Assembly (NCBI GenBank): GCA_022432975.1 | Contig: CM039506.1 | Location: 17,868,121-17,932,120 of the forward strand | DNA length: 64,000 bases | Source of the DNA: Begonia masoniana | Lineage: Eukaryota > Streptophyta > Magnoliopsida > Cucurbitales > Begoniaceae | Direction of reading: 5' to 3' | Part shown: in pieces, positions 21,520-34,008 of the stretch | Layout of the letters: each line of letters begins with the position of its first letter | Position numbering within the stretch: position 1 is the first letter of the stretch | Notes under the pieces: generated by a model | Databases searched by the model: none | What the model saw: the letters and a program-made list of their open reading frames with translations, nothing else | What the model was told of the DNA's origin: nothing | Position numbers and translations under genes: made by a program

Positions 21520-23476
21520 GCCCTGAATTAATCAACCCGGTTCGCTACTCACACTCACTAAACTGAACTAGAAAATTTTTAAAAAATAAAATTTTACCCA
21601 TCGATATAAAATATTATCGTTTAAATGATTAAAATAATTTTAGCGGAAGACATTTACGTAAAACAGAGTCATTACAAAAACAGACTAACAAACCTTTAAA
21701 TATAAAAGCTTTCAAAAATTCTTTGCGACAACTACAGCCAGTTCAACTCTACTGGGCGGTCTGGCGCCCACAGAGTCTGTCGTCACAACCTTGGACGACG
21801 TACTCGTCTACGACTTTGGACGACGAACTCTGGATAAGTGACTTTAGACGACGCGACTCTGGACAACAACTTTGGACAACTGTTCCTCGTCGTCCACGGC
21901 TACATAGACTTATTGTCTACGAATTATCGTCCACAGTCTTACTTAGACTTATCGCCCACAGACCACGTGACTTTAACGTCCCGGGTCCACGTGACTTCAT
22001 CGTCCACGGGTTACATACACCCATCGTCCACGGCTTCATAGACTTATTATCTACGGATTGTCGTCCACGAACTTACTTAAATTTATCATTCACGGACCAC
22101 GTGACTTTATCATCCACGGTCCACGTGACTACTTACTTTGGACGACAACTTTGGACGATATCATTTCACTTACAGTTTGGACGACTGTTTTGTCACAGAA
22201 CAGATGACTGTTTTCACTTACAACTTTGGAGGATGTTCTCGTCCACGATTGTGGACGAGAATTCATCCACAACCCTAGACGACATTCCCAACAACTAAAC
22301 AATACTTTAACAGATTATGCACTAATCAATGGACGATTCTAACTACTAAGAGGACTTGTAAAATTTTTCAGCAACCATTCAAAACAACCTAAATCCATTT
22401 CTTACTCAAATCCAGAAAAAACTACACTTAGAACCGACCATGTTTCATAACCAGAATAATTTCAAACAAACTTAACAAAACATTAAAACAACCGCTATCA
22501 TTATAATTGTCAGCACACATTAGCTAAACATTTGTCCACTAAGTTCCACACATACTACCATTGGTTTAACCACCTCATCAGTGCACCAGATCGTGGCATG
22601 AATGCGCTCTACCAACTGCACCTATTCTTCATTATACTCAGAGAATTCACCTGTAGTCACCTCAGCACCTACATCACAAAACTCATCTATTAGCCTAATG
22701 CTAAATAAGTAGAGCAATAATGAAATGAAATGCTGAAACATAAACCCTATTCATGTTGTTTCTACTCTCATAGTTTATGTTGTATTTATGTCCGTTTCCT
22801 GTTGATCCCCCTGTTCGATGGGAAGTGGATCAATTTTCCCAAAGCATACATCCTCTGACTCAATTAAGGGGCAGATTAGTTCCCTTAATAGCTGTTCTTG
22901 ATCCCCCTATTCGATGGGAAGTGGATCATTTTTTCCAAAGTACAAATATCTTCTGTTCTTGATTAAGGGGCGGATTAATTCCTTTAATAGTTAAACTGAT
23001 TCAATCTGCTCATGCCTTACCATGCTATTGTATATATAAATGCATTTTCGTATTCTTTCAAAAACATGATACATGTCAAACTAAAAATCATACAAACATA
23101 CATATATCCTACTGTTTTGTGATGTAGGCCCGAAGGCACACACATACTCTACTTACTGGTCTCCTAGAAAATGTTTGGTTGTAAGCTACTTCGAGAGTTG
23201 TTCACCTAGAATGGAGGAATCGGGCGGAAATCACCGGGAGTAGCCTGCTGAGCTGAGCACCGAAAAGGAAGAGAAGGAGAAGTGTAAAGTGGTGCCTGCT
23301 ATGCATTAATCACAGAACCCTTTCCTTAAATACGTTATCCACAATTAAATCCCCAATTACTATTATGCCCTTGCCTAGTCACTCATTAACCTAACCACTA
23401 TTTCTCCCAATTTCTTCCATAAAATGTACACCATTAGTTGATAAAGTAAATTGGTTCAATAGAACCAGGTATTACA
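21520..23476 (-). repeat. element D 5' LTR, larger part
   Basis: Continues the LTR begun at 13605. It carries the TGGACGAC-rich block, four CACGTG boxes, the ~96-bp duplication (22804 and 22900 on) and stem arms 22668-22682 and 23114-23128. The second splice donor has lost one G (acttactgg on plus), so this copy may not splice there. A 191-codon plus-strand open frame across 21723-22298 is a by-product of the repeats. Confidence 0.9.
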
Positions 23477-23528
23477 GGTTTGCCTCGCAGTCGTACTCAT
23501 ACGTGCACATTCGGGTCATCACAACAAT

Positions 23529-24240
23529 TCTCCAACTTGAACTTTTTAAAAATCACTCTAGCAAAATCTTTTTGAGATATGAAAATACCATTATCTCTTT
23601 CATTAATCTTCATGCCAAGATAGTACGACACTATACCAATATCCGTCATCTCGAACTTTTTGGTCATTGTTTGCTTGAATTTTTCTTACATACTCGAATT
23701 ATTTCCTAAAAAAATCAAACTATCAACATACAAACAAACAAATAAATAAGATATCTTCATTTCACGTACCTAACATAAAGAGGGCACATATGAGCATTTT
23801 GTAAACTCAATTTTGATAAAGTACGTCTCAATTAGAATATTTCAAGCTCTTATAACTTATTTTAGACCATACAATGCTTTCTTCAACGTCACTACTTTGT
23901 CTTCATAGTCGTTGATAACATACTATTGAGGTTGTTCTATGTAAACTTCTTCAAAAACTCTATTTAAATATGCCAATTTGACATCCGTTTGATAAATATT
24001 CCAACTCTTTTGAGTCGCTAGTGAAATAATCACTTAGATAATTTCTAGGCGAGCAACATGAGCAAATACGACATATTCGATACTTGGATGTTGACTGTAT
24101 GCTTTCACCACTAACCTAATTTTGTATTTCTCCACTTCTTCTTTTGCATCTTTTCTTTAAAGACACATTGCACACCAATGGGCTTTTGGCCTTATAGAAT
24201 GGTTGCTAACTCTCACATTCTTCTTAATTGATGCAATTTT
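23529..24240 (-). pseudogene. Ty1/copia reverse transcriptase remnant
   Basis: The minus strand shows, with many stops, EEVEKYKIRLVVKAYSQ, VKLAYLNR (normally VKSAFLNG), KALYGLK, VCLYVDSL, FEMTDIG, SYYLGMKI and KKFKLEN at the Cassandra border. The active box normally YVDD reads YVDS, so a catalytic Asp is lost. Confidence 0.85.
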
Positions 24241-24639
24241 CTCGTACATGACAATATTCTATTTTTCATCTTTCACGGCTTCTTCAAATACTAAGGGCTT
24301 AAAATTGACAAAGTGACAAAAGAGAGTTACATCTTCACTAATATTTTGTGTTACCTCAAATATCTTGAGACTTCTCATACGAAACTCTCTTTCACTTCAG
24401 CTTCTACTGGAAGAAGATGAAGAAAGCGTGTCTAATATTGTTGGTGATCTTGGTAGTGTCACGGGCTCTTGAACTTCTCTACTTTGCTCCTTTTCATGAA
24501 AGAAAGGAAAGAATTCATATATCTCATCACTCAAATACCAAGAATCTTCTTCATAAAATTTCATGTCTCTGCTAATAATTCTCTTCCCAGACTTGGATCA
24601 CAGAGCTTGTAGCCTTTGGAACATTGATCATAACTGATA

Positions 24640-25400
24640 AAGAGGTATTTCTTGCTTTTATCAGCAAATTTTGATCTCTCTTGATCATGCAAATAACCCA
24701 TGCTTCCAAAAACTCTCAAATGGGAAGCAATTGGTTTTCTTCAACTTCATGCTTCTTGAGGTTTTTTTGTCCCACAATCTTCCCTTCGAGCACTTATTTG
24801 ATAGGTTTACGGCATAATCAACTGCTTCTGCCCATAATACTTTCAATATTTTCTTGGTTTTCAACATACTTCTCGCCACTTTGAGAATGATCAAATTCTT
24901 TCTTTCAACTATGTCATTTTGTTGAGGAGATCTTGGAATTGTCAGGAATCATTGGATGTCATTGGTTTCACATAACTCATTAAACTCGTTGTATATAAAG
25001 TCATCTTCTCTATCTAATCTCTAGATTTTAATGAAATGATTATTTTGTTTTTCTATATATGCTTTAAATTTTTAAAAGTACTGAAAACTTGAGATTTCTC
25101 TTTCAATAAGAAAACCCAAGTTTTTATGCTAAACTCATCAATGAAGATGACAAAAATACTAATCTTTACCGAATGAGAGAGCCTTAATCAGTTTGCATAC
25201 ATTAGCATTAACAAGTGGAAGTGTTTTACTTACTCTTGATGTCATCTTCTTTGAAAAACTCTTTTGAAATTGCTTGCCAGGAAGACACTCTTTTCATAAC
25301 TGGTCTGGTTGGTCTATGAACTGCAGACCTTAATATTTTTTTTGACCCAATAACTTCAAGCCACCAAAATTTAGATGGCTGAGTCAAGTTTCAAAGCTAG
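24640..25400 (-). pseudogene. Ty1/copia integrase remnant
   Basis: Recognisable pieces on the minus strand: GLKLLGQKK, CLPGKQFQKSF, KPCSFGK-like, SPQQNDIVERKN (about 24900-24935, carrying the core Glu), ILKVARSMLK and VLWAEAVDYAVNL (24740-24895). Stops are frequent. This is the standard copia gag-integrase-RT order. 24241-24639 between this and RT is non-conserved linker. Confidence 0.82.
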
Positions 25401-26317
25401 GAGGTGTTCTTCACACTAGCTTCCAGGCATCTAGCAACGTCAGCTTGGAAATTCATGAAAAACATTCCTTTCTTTGTCATCGGTACATTTGTGATCGTAT
25501 TCTATCATCTTGAAGTAAGAGACTATAATCCTTCTTGTGAACCTTGTAATTTTTCTCGAAGAGTTGTCTCAAGGCAAAATGTTGTTATTTATACTTAAAA
25601 CATAGTAAACATTGCTAATAAGTTGATGACTACCATTTTTAATACAAATTAAAATCGTACATTTGCCTTCAATTTGAATTTTGGAGTTGTCTCCAAATGT
25701 GACTAATGTGGCCATCGAGTTATTGATCTCCATAAATTTGCTCTTATCAGCTACACATGTGATTGCTTTCCGCTTTGTTTAAATATCACACGTTACTCTT
25801 GCTTCGTTCTCCTCTTTTGTAACCAAAAAAAAAATTTAGTTTGCCTATTCTTTTTTGGCATAATTATTGTTTCTTTGACATTCTGAGCAAAACTCCAACA
25901 ATCATTAGCATAATGTCTGTGTTAATTGATCTACTAGCATGGCTTTGTTTATCATGCTCTCTCATGAAATGACTTTTCTCTTCAATGTTGAGATTTTGAC
26001 ATTCTTGACCTCTTTCTCCATGTTGTCTACGTCTCTGCATCTTCTTTCTCGTTGGCTTCTCCCACTTTCATTCTATTTTCCTTCATCAAGAGGTTGGGGC
26101 CCGAAAATTACGCGATTGACTTATCCTTCTTCTTGTAGATTTTCTTTTTCATGAGTTTGTAAAGAACCCATGAGTTGGTCGACTGTTAAAGTAGCTAAAT
26201 CATTGGACTTCTCGATAGCTATGACCACATAATTGAACTTTGAATCCAATGAGCGAATAACTTTTTTAATGACACAAAAGTCTTCCATTCTTTCTTCATA
26301 TGTCTTCATTTGGTATA
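25401..26317 (-). pseudogene. Ty1/copia gag and protease region remnant
   Basis: 26317-26121 encodes ERMEDFCVIKKVIRSL, FNYVVIAIEKSNDLATLTV and LMGSLQTHEKE, the end of the copia capsid domain. From 26120 down to about 25400 lie a Lys-rich stretch and fragments of the nucleocapsid/protease region, too decayed to place residues. The gag frame is cut at 26318-26322 by insertion of element B. Confidence 0.8.
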
Positions 26318-26322
26318 ACTTA

Positions 26323-28402
26323 TGTAACGCCCCCGAACCCACCCGGGCTCGGTGCGCTACTTGACTCACACTCACCACTTTTAAAAAAATGTTTAAAATA
26401 AAATCCGATAAAATTTTGACTCGATTTTTGGATTTTTTGAACCCTAAAAAATGGTTGGAAAACGTGCATAAAATACGTGCCAAACATGTCGGAAAAGATC
26501 GGGTTAAAACATTTTTGAAATAGGAAAAATTTTTAAAAAAATCAAAATGGCCCATCCATGGTGCCACGTGCGCGCCAGCTGCACCTACAACCCCATGTGC
26601 GCTGGTGCCCATCGATCGGCGCCAGGCACCAATCGATCAGAACCCTCTCAGGTGCGCGATCACCATCTGCCGATCGATCGGCACTGGGTGCTGGGCACGC
26701 CCACGCATCGTGCGCCTGCTGCGTGCCCCCGCCTGGAGCCAATGCGCCACTGACCTAGCCTGCGCGCCAGCACTCCGGCCACCAGCACCCATTCTTCCAT
26801 TTCTCCATTTTTCTTCAAACCACACACCATCAAATCATCTATACTTACTCCAAACTTTTCCCAACATTCTCGACTCCTTGACACATAAAATTCTTGGAAA
26901 ACTAACTTCAAAATGACAGAGAAAACGTGAAAACAAGTGAAAACCGACGTCATTTACTATACGAAAAACTGAGCAGCATAATGTTTAATTTTTTTTATAA
27001 AACCCAAAACCTAAAAAAAAAGTTTACAACAAATCCCCAAAATAAACACAACAAAAAGTATACTAATCTACTACATGTTCACGATCAAAACATAACTCTA
27101 CCCCACCTCCCAGCAACGAAATGGTCGAGACGCCCCAACAAATGCCCGCACCGGCATACCACGTGCATCGCCGACTTCGTCCTAATCCAGGCTTTCCACA
27201 TAGATCTCACCTGCTATCACGTCGTCACCTACACCACAGAACACAAAACGTAAGCCTATTACTTAGCAGTAGGGAATAATGCATACAAAAACATGATGCA
27301 CACTCAACTCCTAACACATGCAGTTTCTAACTCTTGGTTGTTTTCATTCCATTCTCATTTCACTAATCGTAGACGTACATCTCTCGTTGAAATCAGTTCT
27401 ACTCGAGACACTTAGTCGTACATCTCTCATAGAATTCAATTCTACTCGAGACACTCAGGCGTACATCTATCGTAGAAATCAGTTCTACTCAAGACACTCA
27501 GGCGTACATCTCTCATAGAATTCAATTCTACTGGAGACACTCAGGCGTACATCTCTAGTAGAAATCAGTTCTACTCGAGACACTTAGGCGTACATCTCTC
27601 GTAGAGACACTTAGGCGTACATCTCTCATAGAATTTAATTCTACTCGAGACACTCAGGCGTACATCACTCGTAGAAATCAGTTCTACTCGAGACACTTAG
27701 GCGTACATCTCTCGTAGAGACACATCTCTCATAGAATTCAATTCTACTCGAGACACTCAGGCGTATATCTCTTGTAGAGACACAGTTGCATATCTTACAT
27801 TCCATACTCACAATTCAAAACATGTCAAAACTCGTATTTTCGTAGTTCGAAACCATGATGCATGTCACGCAATGCTCATCATAAAACAACACACAACAAA
27901 CAGACAAATCCCTACCGTTCCATGGTGTAGGCCCGAAGGTAAAACACAAATGTCCTCTACTTACCTGGCTTCCTCGCATGATGTATCAGGTTACTCCGAG
28001 TACACCAATCACTTGCTCGTTAACCTAACATTCATAGAGGAAAATAACTTAGAAATTATTAATCTAACTCTAAGGAATGCATAAACTATAACTAACCATA
28101 GACCACTCTAACTATAAGGCCCTAAATCAAAATTCCAGAATTTTCCCTTAATACACTGCTCAAACTTCAATCAACCATAACTTACTCATTTTTCAACGGA
28201 TTTAGACGTGCCACCCCATTCCGTAAACTTCTACACGTCTACAATCCATTGAAACCATCAAATTTAACAACTAAACAAGTTGGCCAATTCGAAACCCTAA
28301 AAACAGAATCGGTACACATTGATTCCCCAAGTTTTTCACTAACTTCCACAAAAATTTTAATTTATCCCTAAAAACAACCTAAACTAATCTATCTAACATC
28401 TA
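26323..28402 (-). repeat. B 3' LTR, first part
   Basis: From TGTAACGCCC to the ATCTA duplicated by the solo LTR at 28403. Holds GATCGATC-type palindromes (about 26605-26690), the acceptor GTAG|GTG at 27229-27230, the 27/42-bp repeat (about 27370-27785), donor CCAG|GTAAGT at 27964 and the mini-exon 27965-28024. Confidence 0.88.
27370..27785 (-). repeat. short 27/42-bp tandem array in B 3' LTR
   Basis: About ten degenerate units around gagacactyaggcgtacatc and ctctcgtaga, some with a 15-bp extension containing ttctactcg. Units differ by point changes, unlike the uniform version at 53434. Confidence 0.9.
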
Positions 28403-30835
28403 TGTAACGACCCTTACACTATTCCCTTATTTTCCCATATTATTATTTTTTATCTTTATAAACTTCGTAACGTTTGAGTGGAAATTTAAATTGAAATCGA
28501 AATCGTTAACATTGTTTAGAAAAATCGTTTAAAACAAATCTTAAATCAATTAAATAAAACAATTATTTAATACAATTAAAAACCTTTAAAACAATCGGCC
28601 AGCGAAACAAGACAAAAACAGGGCAAAAGGGACAAATCGTCCCATGACCATGCAGGGGCGATCGATCGCCCAAAACAGGCGATCGATCTCCCTAAGCGAT
28701 CGCCAATTTTTGCCCAATGATCGCCTCTCCAGGCAATCGCTCGGCACACGCTCTGGAATTTCTTCCAGAGCATGACCAAGAGGGGCGATCGGTCGCCCTC
28801 CCTGGCAATCGATCGCCAAGTCCTCTGGAATCCGAAATTCCAGAGGACTTTCATCCCTCTTTTTTTTTTCTTTTCATCCCCTGCATAAAAACTTAACACT
28901 TAACCCTTTTCTTCATTCATCTTCCATACATTTCATAACAACCTTTCTCCCCCCTACGTACAAATCCCACTTCACTAATCCCTCGTTTAACGACTCAAAA
29001 ATGCATTTTAAAACGTGGTAAGACTTTATGAAAACCAACCGCGTGGATATGTTTAAAAGCCGAACATATCCCTATAAAGTAAAATTACCAAGCAGTTACA
29101 AAACAAGTTTTCAAAACGTTTAAAAACTTCAAAACGTAAACCTATCAACTAGTCCAGATCCAAAGATCCTATAATGTTCTATCTGTACAAATATTTTACC
29201 TAAACATTTTCTATCCAAAATAACCCAAAATACCTACATACGTCCCCACGGGTCAAAATTACGCACCGACTGCCAACGCACTCCCACGGGCCATTCTTCC
29301 TCAATGTGCTCATACTTCAGGCGGAGGGACGTCTTCCTCACCTGTCTCAAAGTCACCTACACCATAGAATTAAACATGTGAGCTAGAGGCTCAGTAAATC
29401 TAAGTGAATGCATGTGAATGCTAATGCTATGCATGTACAGTTCATAAATTATGCGTCCTACCTTTTCGCTATTCATTTCATTTATGTCACCGGGGCTTCT
29501 CTCTCACTAGATAGGAGCGGCACATCCGACGATTGGATAGCTCCTCGTATCTAACCGGGGAGAAAACATGCTTCATCCGACAGCCATGTCTGAACCACCG
29601 CCACCGACGTGACCATCATTACATTCATTTACCTTTTCGTTATCATTTTCCTTTTTATGAAAATATGCATAAAAATCTCATTTTCATGCCGTTTGAAAAC
29701 AATGATGCGTGAACTAATATTATGCCATGAACGAAATAGAAACATACAAACTTTTTATGAAAATATGCATAAAAATCTCATTTTCATGCCGTTTGAAAAC
29801 AATGATGCGTGAACTAATATTATGCCATGAACGAAATAGAAACATACAAACAATAAACTAAACAATTAACAACCTAACCAAACCTAAAACTAACTACCTG
29901 TTCTAATTACCCAACACAACAAACATCTCCAATTCCTCGATCGACATAGTCTTATGGTGTAGGCCAATCGGTCAAACAAATCACAGAGACTTACCTCGCA
30001 TCCGTTGCACACCAAGCTCGTCCACGAGCGTTGTTCACCTAAGGCAATTCACAACAAATTGCGATTAAATTGAGTCTAAACCTTAAATCTCGAAAACTAC
30101 TAACTCCTAGCTAAAGGAAATCTCCTAAACTCTAAAACACCTCGTTGAGGCATTTTATTGAGCAACTCGTGCTCGTGAATTTCCAAACCTCCATTAATGG
30201 AGTTTTTAAACTTCCAACAACCCAAAACCTTAATAACTCTCATTAATTCAAATAACTCCTACCAACAACCATAAATACGCCCCTTAGAGCCATAAATACA
30301 GTTAACCTATCTATTTCAAACTCTATTCCACGTTTTTAGCAAAACCCTAAACGAAACCCTAATCCGTTTAAACCCTAAAAATCAAAATCTAACGTACCAA
30401 AACTATAGATTCGTACCTAGGGTCGAGGAAGGAGAAGGAAACGTGAAGAGTCGAGTCGCCAGAGGAGGAGAATCGTCGGCGTTGAAGAAAAATGGAGGGA
30501 GGCGATGAAAATCGCCAAGAGGGAGAGAGATATGCAGGAGAAGGAGAATTCGCGTGGGTGAGAGGGGAGAATGAGGGAGTTGTTAATTTTAATTAAAATT
30601 GGTTTTTCCAATTACCAATTTGCCCCTCCATTAACTCTCTATTTGTTTCTCCACTAATTTCGTTATTTATCCAACGATTCGTTTTCTGTAAATTTTCATA
30701 TTTCTCCCAAAATTCTAACTTATTATTACGGCTTCATTAAAACTTTCCGTTCGCAAAACGGACTTAATTTGACGTATTTACAAAAATGCCGTTTATATTG
30801 AAATAAAATCAAATCCCGTAAAGCCGGGTGTTACA
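28403..30835 (-). mobile_element. solo LTR, family A copy 2
   Basis: 2,433 bp with TSD ATCTA (28398-28402 and 30836-30840), minus-oriented, ends TGTAACGACC and GGTGTTACA. Candidate donor 1 CTAG|GTACGA at 30416, mini-exon 29995-30038, donor 2 GAG|GTAAGT at 29994, acceptor at 29357. A ~99-bp direct duplication lies inside the intron (about 29652-29850). Hairpins TCCTCTGGAA/TTCCAGAGGA (about 28810-28840) and GCTCTGGAA/TTCCAGAGC (about 28750-28772) accompany several GATCGATC palindromes. Confidence 0.92.
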
Positions 30836-30840
30836 ATCTA

Positions 30841-31221
30841 AACCATCAAAAATAGGAAGAGAACTAGCCAATTAAACCATAAATTCGGACACCTCCATTG
30901 GGAAACCCTAACCAAATCCCACAAAAACCACTCAAAAACACTAAAAATCATCAAAGAGATGTATCCAACTAAAAACCCAATAAAAACGAACCTTAAAACC
31001 CTTGAAAAATTGAAGAAGAAGGTGGAAGATGTCTTCAATGGTGGCTGGTTTCGTGGAAAGAAAGGAGGAAGAAAAAATGATTTTTGCTTTCAACCACTTA
31101 AACATTCAAATTTATAACAAACACTTTTCTTACCTCTTAATTTCTTCCACCAAATTTCACTATATTAAAAATTAACCTCACCTTTTCTTTTTCCTTCTTA
31201 AACCAACGTGGAGGCTCACTC
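30841..31221 (-). repeat. B 3' LTR, middle part
   Basis: LTR sequence between the two solo LTRs. It is present without interruption by copy 3 at 58568-58790 in the other B LTR, which confirms the insertion reading. Confidence 0.88.
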
Positions 31222-33641
31222 TGTAACACCTGGTTTTACGAGATTTTATTTACTCCAATATAAAATGTGGCATTTTAGTAAATATGTCAATTTAAGTCCG
31301 TTTGGCGAACGGAAAGTTTTAATGGAGCCCTAACAAAAAATTAGAATTTATAGTGAAATAAGGAAATTTAGAGAAAACGGATCGATGGATCAATTAACGA
31401 AATAAGCAATGAAACAAATAGAAGATAAAAGGGAGGGCAAAATGGTCATTCAATAGGTTAAATTTTAATAAAAATCACATTTCTCTCCCTCCCTCCACAC
31501 TTCACGATTTCTCCTGCATATTTCCTCCTCAACGGCGACTCTCCCTCCCTCTCACGCGTTTCCTTCCTCCGGCGACTGACACTCCTCCGATCGACTTCCG
31601 TTCTTCTCGTTTTCTTCTCCAATCACAGCCCTATGTAAGATTCTATAGTTTTCAAACGTTAGATTTCGGTGTTTGTAGAGTTATACGATTAGGGTTTCGT
31701 TAGGGTTTTGTCAAAAACATGGATTTAGGTTTAAAATCGATAGGTTTATCGTGATTACACCTCTAATGGATGTATTAGCGATTATTGGACGTAGTTAGTA
31801 GGTTTATTGATGAATATGGGAGTTTTTGGTTGTTGGATAACTTTGAAACTTCATTAATGAAGGTTTGAGTATGTCGAGCGTGAATTGCTCAATAAAATGC
31901 CTCAATGAGTTAAAATAGAGTTTTAGAAAATTTCCTTTAGCTAGGAGTTCCATTTGTTTTCAAAGTTCGATGATTTAGGCTCGGTTTAATGCCGTGTGTT
32001 GTGAAATGTTTTAGGTGAACAACGCTCGTGGACGGTGCTCGGTGGGCTACGGACGGGAGGTAAGTCTTCGTGACTTACTTGGCCGATTGGCCTACACCCT
32101 GAGAGTAGTTGTTGATCGAGGTCTTGGTGAATCCGAACGTTTTTGGGAGATAGGATGGGTAGCTAGGGTGTTACTATTATAAAATGCTCGTTCTAGGTTT
32201 TATTTACTATTTTTCGTTCATTGTATGTTTGTTGCATCGTTCACACACATGCATCACACTTTTTCAAATTAGCATGAAAATGAGTTTCTGCATGGTTTTA
32301 TGAAAAGAAATGAATTAATGTAAAGAAACGAATGCACGTAATCCCGGTCATGATGAGGTGGGGTTCAGACATGGCTGTCTAGTTGGTGAAGCATGTTTTC
32401 CCGCCGGTAGATGGAAAGGGCTGTCTAACCGCCAGACGTGCCGCCCTCTCCATCTGGTGAGAGTAGACCTCGGTGACATCCCATTATGTAACTAAATGTT
32501 CCCGATGATTGCATGATTTTACGAACGACGTATGCACAGCACGCATTCACATTTACGTAGATTTACTGAGCCTTAAGCTCATAGAATGCCTCTGTGGTGT
32601 AGGTGATTTCGATACATGTGCGGACGACGTTCCTCCACCCGATGATAAGTAGGTTGTGGAGGATGGCCCGTGGGACTGCGTTGGGTAGTCGACGCGTATT
32701 TTGACCCGTGGAGACATCACGTAGGTATTTTGGGATTTTTATAGTTAGAAACATCGATAAATGTATAGGGGGTTCAGTTGGGTTGCTGGGTGATTAGCTA
32801 GAAAACTTACATGTTTTGCTGTTTTGGATTTTATGAATTCCTTTGGTGAAGTCTTTTATTGAAATTATACTGGAACTGCTTGGTTGTTAAGTTTCATAGG
32901 GGATTTCATAGGGGATTTATTCAGTTTTTAAATTGATCCACGCAGTTCGTTTTCAGGAAAATTTACTTCGTTCTAAACATTTTGAGTCGTGTTCATAGTG
33001 ATCGGTGGATTGAAGGAATGAATGAGGTTATGAATTATTTTATGTTGAAGTGTATGTTATGAGTTGTATTTAGAAATAAATTGATGAAGTGATGAAGGTT
33101 GGGAGCGAAATGGTGAAGTGTGTGTGTGTGCAGGTTTTGAGAGTGTTGAAGGAAAGAAACGGGGAAGGAAAATGGGATAGCCGATCGAACGCCAAAAAGG
33201 GGGTGTTCGAACGTAGAATTCTCTGGAAAACCAGAGAGCTCCCCGATCGTTCGCCAACAAAGGGGCAAATGATCGGCTCTTGAAGGCTACGTTTTGGAGC
33301 AATACCAGAATGGCAGCCGATCGATCGCCAAATAGGGGTGATCGATCAGCTATCTATGAGCCGATCAATCGGCTGTCAAGTGGTCGATCGATCGCCCCTT
33401 TGTTCTTCTTGAGCCGATCGATCGCCCCTTCATTTTCTTGTTTTGGACATGTTTGCCCTCGGAATTTTGCAACGCATTTCTCCTCTGTTTTAATACATTG
33501 TTTTACTCAAATGATTTATGTAAACAATTCCAATAATTTGAGACTTCGATTTAGAGGTTTAGAAGTCAAAATTTATTTAAGGTTTAGAAAAGAAAGAAAA
33601 ATTTTACGGTAAATTAAGGGTACGGATTAGGGGACGCTACA
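31222..33641 (+). mobile_element. solo LTR, family A copy 3
   Basis: 2,420 bp, TSD CACTC (31217-31221 and 33642-33646), plus-oriented, ends TGTAACACC and GACGCTACA. Donor 1 CCTAT|GTAAGA at 31635, acceptor TTTTAG at 32014, mini-exon 32015-32059, donor 2 GGGAG|GTAAGT at 32060, acceptor GTGTAG at 32602. Palindrome cluster about 33178-33430. The paralogous B LTR near 58788 is an empty site. Confidence 0.93.
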
Positions 33642-34008
33642 CACTCCTTTAAATCCCTAACCTTTTCTTTCCATACTTAACACTTTATTTCTTCCCATTG
33701 GTCCATAATTTTTATTGACTTTTCAAACTTCTTTAGTCTTATGACTTTTCAACACTCTTGTCTCTTCATTTCCTTCATTCCAACGTTGAAGCTTCTATTT
33801 CCTTCCCCTTTTGTTCACTTTTAATTACCTCTAAGTCAATTCAACTCAACCCCAATTTCTAACCACTTAAATCTAGGGTTTCCTTTTAACTTCCTCTTCC
33901 AATTTCACTTACACTCAAGAGCTTAGAAAAACTCTAGGACTAACATTAAACTCTCACGACATACCTTAACTAGGGCTATGCACGTATATGAAATACCCGG
34001 GTATTACA
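33642..34008 (-). repeat. B 3' LTR, last part
   Basis: The U3-like end of the LTR in minus orientation. It matches 58788-59143 and ends ATTACA against the polypurine tract. Confidence 0.88.

Larger units (their letters stand above)
6988..23476 (-). mobile_element. Ty3/gypsy Tekay-type chromovirus D
   Basis: A minus-oriented element inserted in the Cassandra right LTR, with a target duplication GGTT(T) at 6984-6988 and 23477-23481 (the exact edge is ambiguous). Left (3') LTR 6988-8948; internal 8949-13604; right (5') LTR 13605-13615 and 21525-23476, split by element E. The internal region encodes gag, protease, RT, RNase H, integrase and chromodomain in that order, all on the minus strand and all interrupted by stops or frame changes. 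A conserved tract next to the left LTR (minus AAGGGAGGTAGAT) is the polypurine tract. LTR ends are TGTAACGCCCCGAA and GGTRTTACA. The chromodomain and domain order point to the Tekay/Del group. Confidence 0.92.
3795..23523 (-). mobile_element. Cassandra-type TRIM element, split by later insertions
   Basis: A minus-oriented miniature LTR element with target duplication ACAAT (3790-3794 and 23524-23528). Left (3') LTR 3795-4181; internal 4182-4252; right (5') LTR 4253-4435 + 6809-6987 + 23481-23523, interrupted by a solo LTR and chromovirus D. Both LTRs start TGTAACGACC and end CATCACA on the plus strand, and both carry sequence complementary to the 5S rRNA gene. The 71-bp interior has only a primer site and a purine-rich tract. 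This architecture is that of Cassandra, which has no proteins and uses the enzymes of other elements. The matching ends and target duplication make the reconstruction strong. Confidence 0.9.

Noticed and set aside
21723..22298. 191-codon open frame on the plus strand
   Set aside because: It runs antisense through D LTR repeats; the other D LTR does not keep it.
26121..26612. Single 163-codon gag protein
   Set aside because: Its first half is LTR sequence of element B; only 26121-26317 is copia gag. The fusion frame is accidental.
30838..31038. Hydrophobic 66-residue minus-strand frame
   Set aside because: U-rich LTR sequence of element B. The paralogous LTR at 58568 starts only partway through it and shows no sign of coding.
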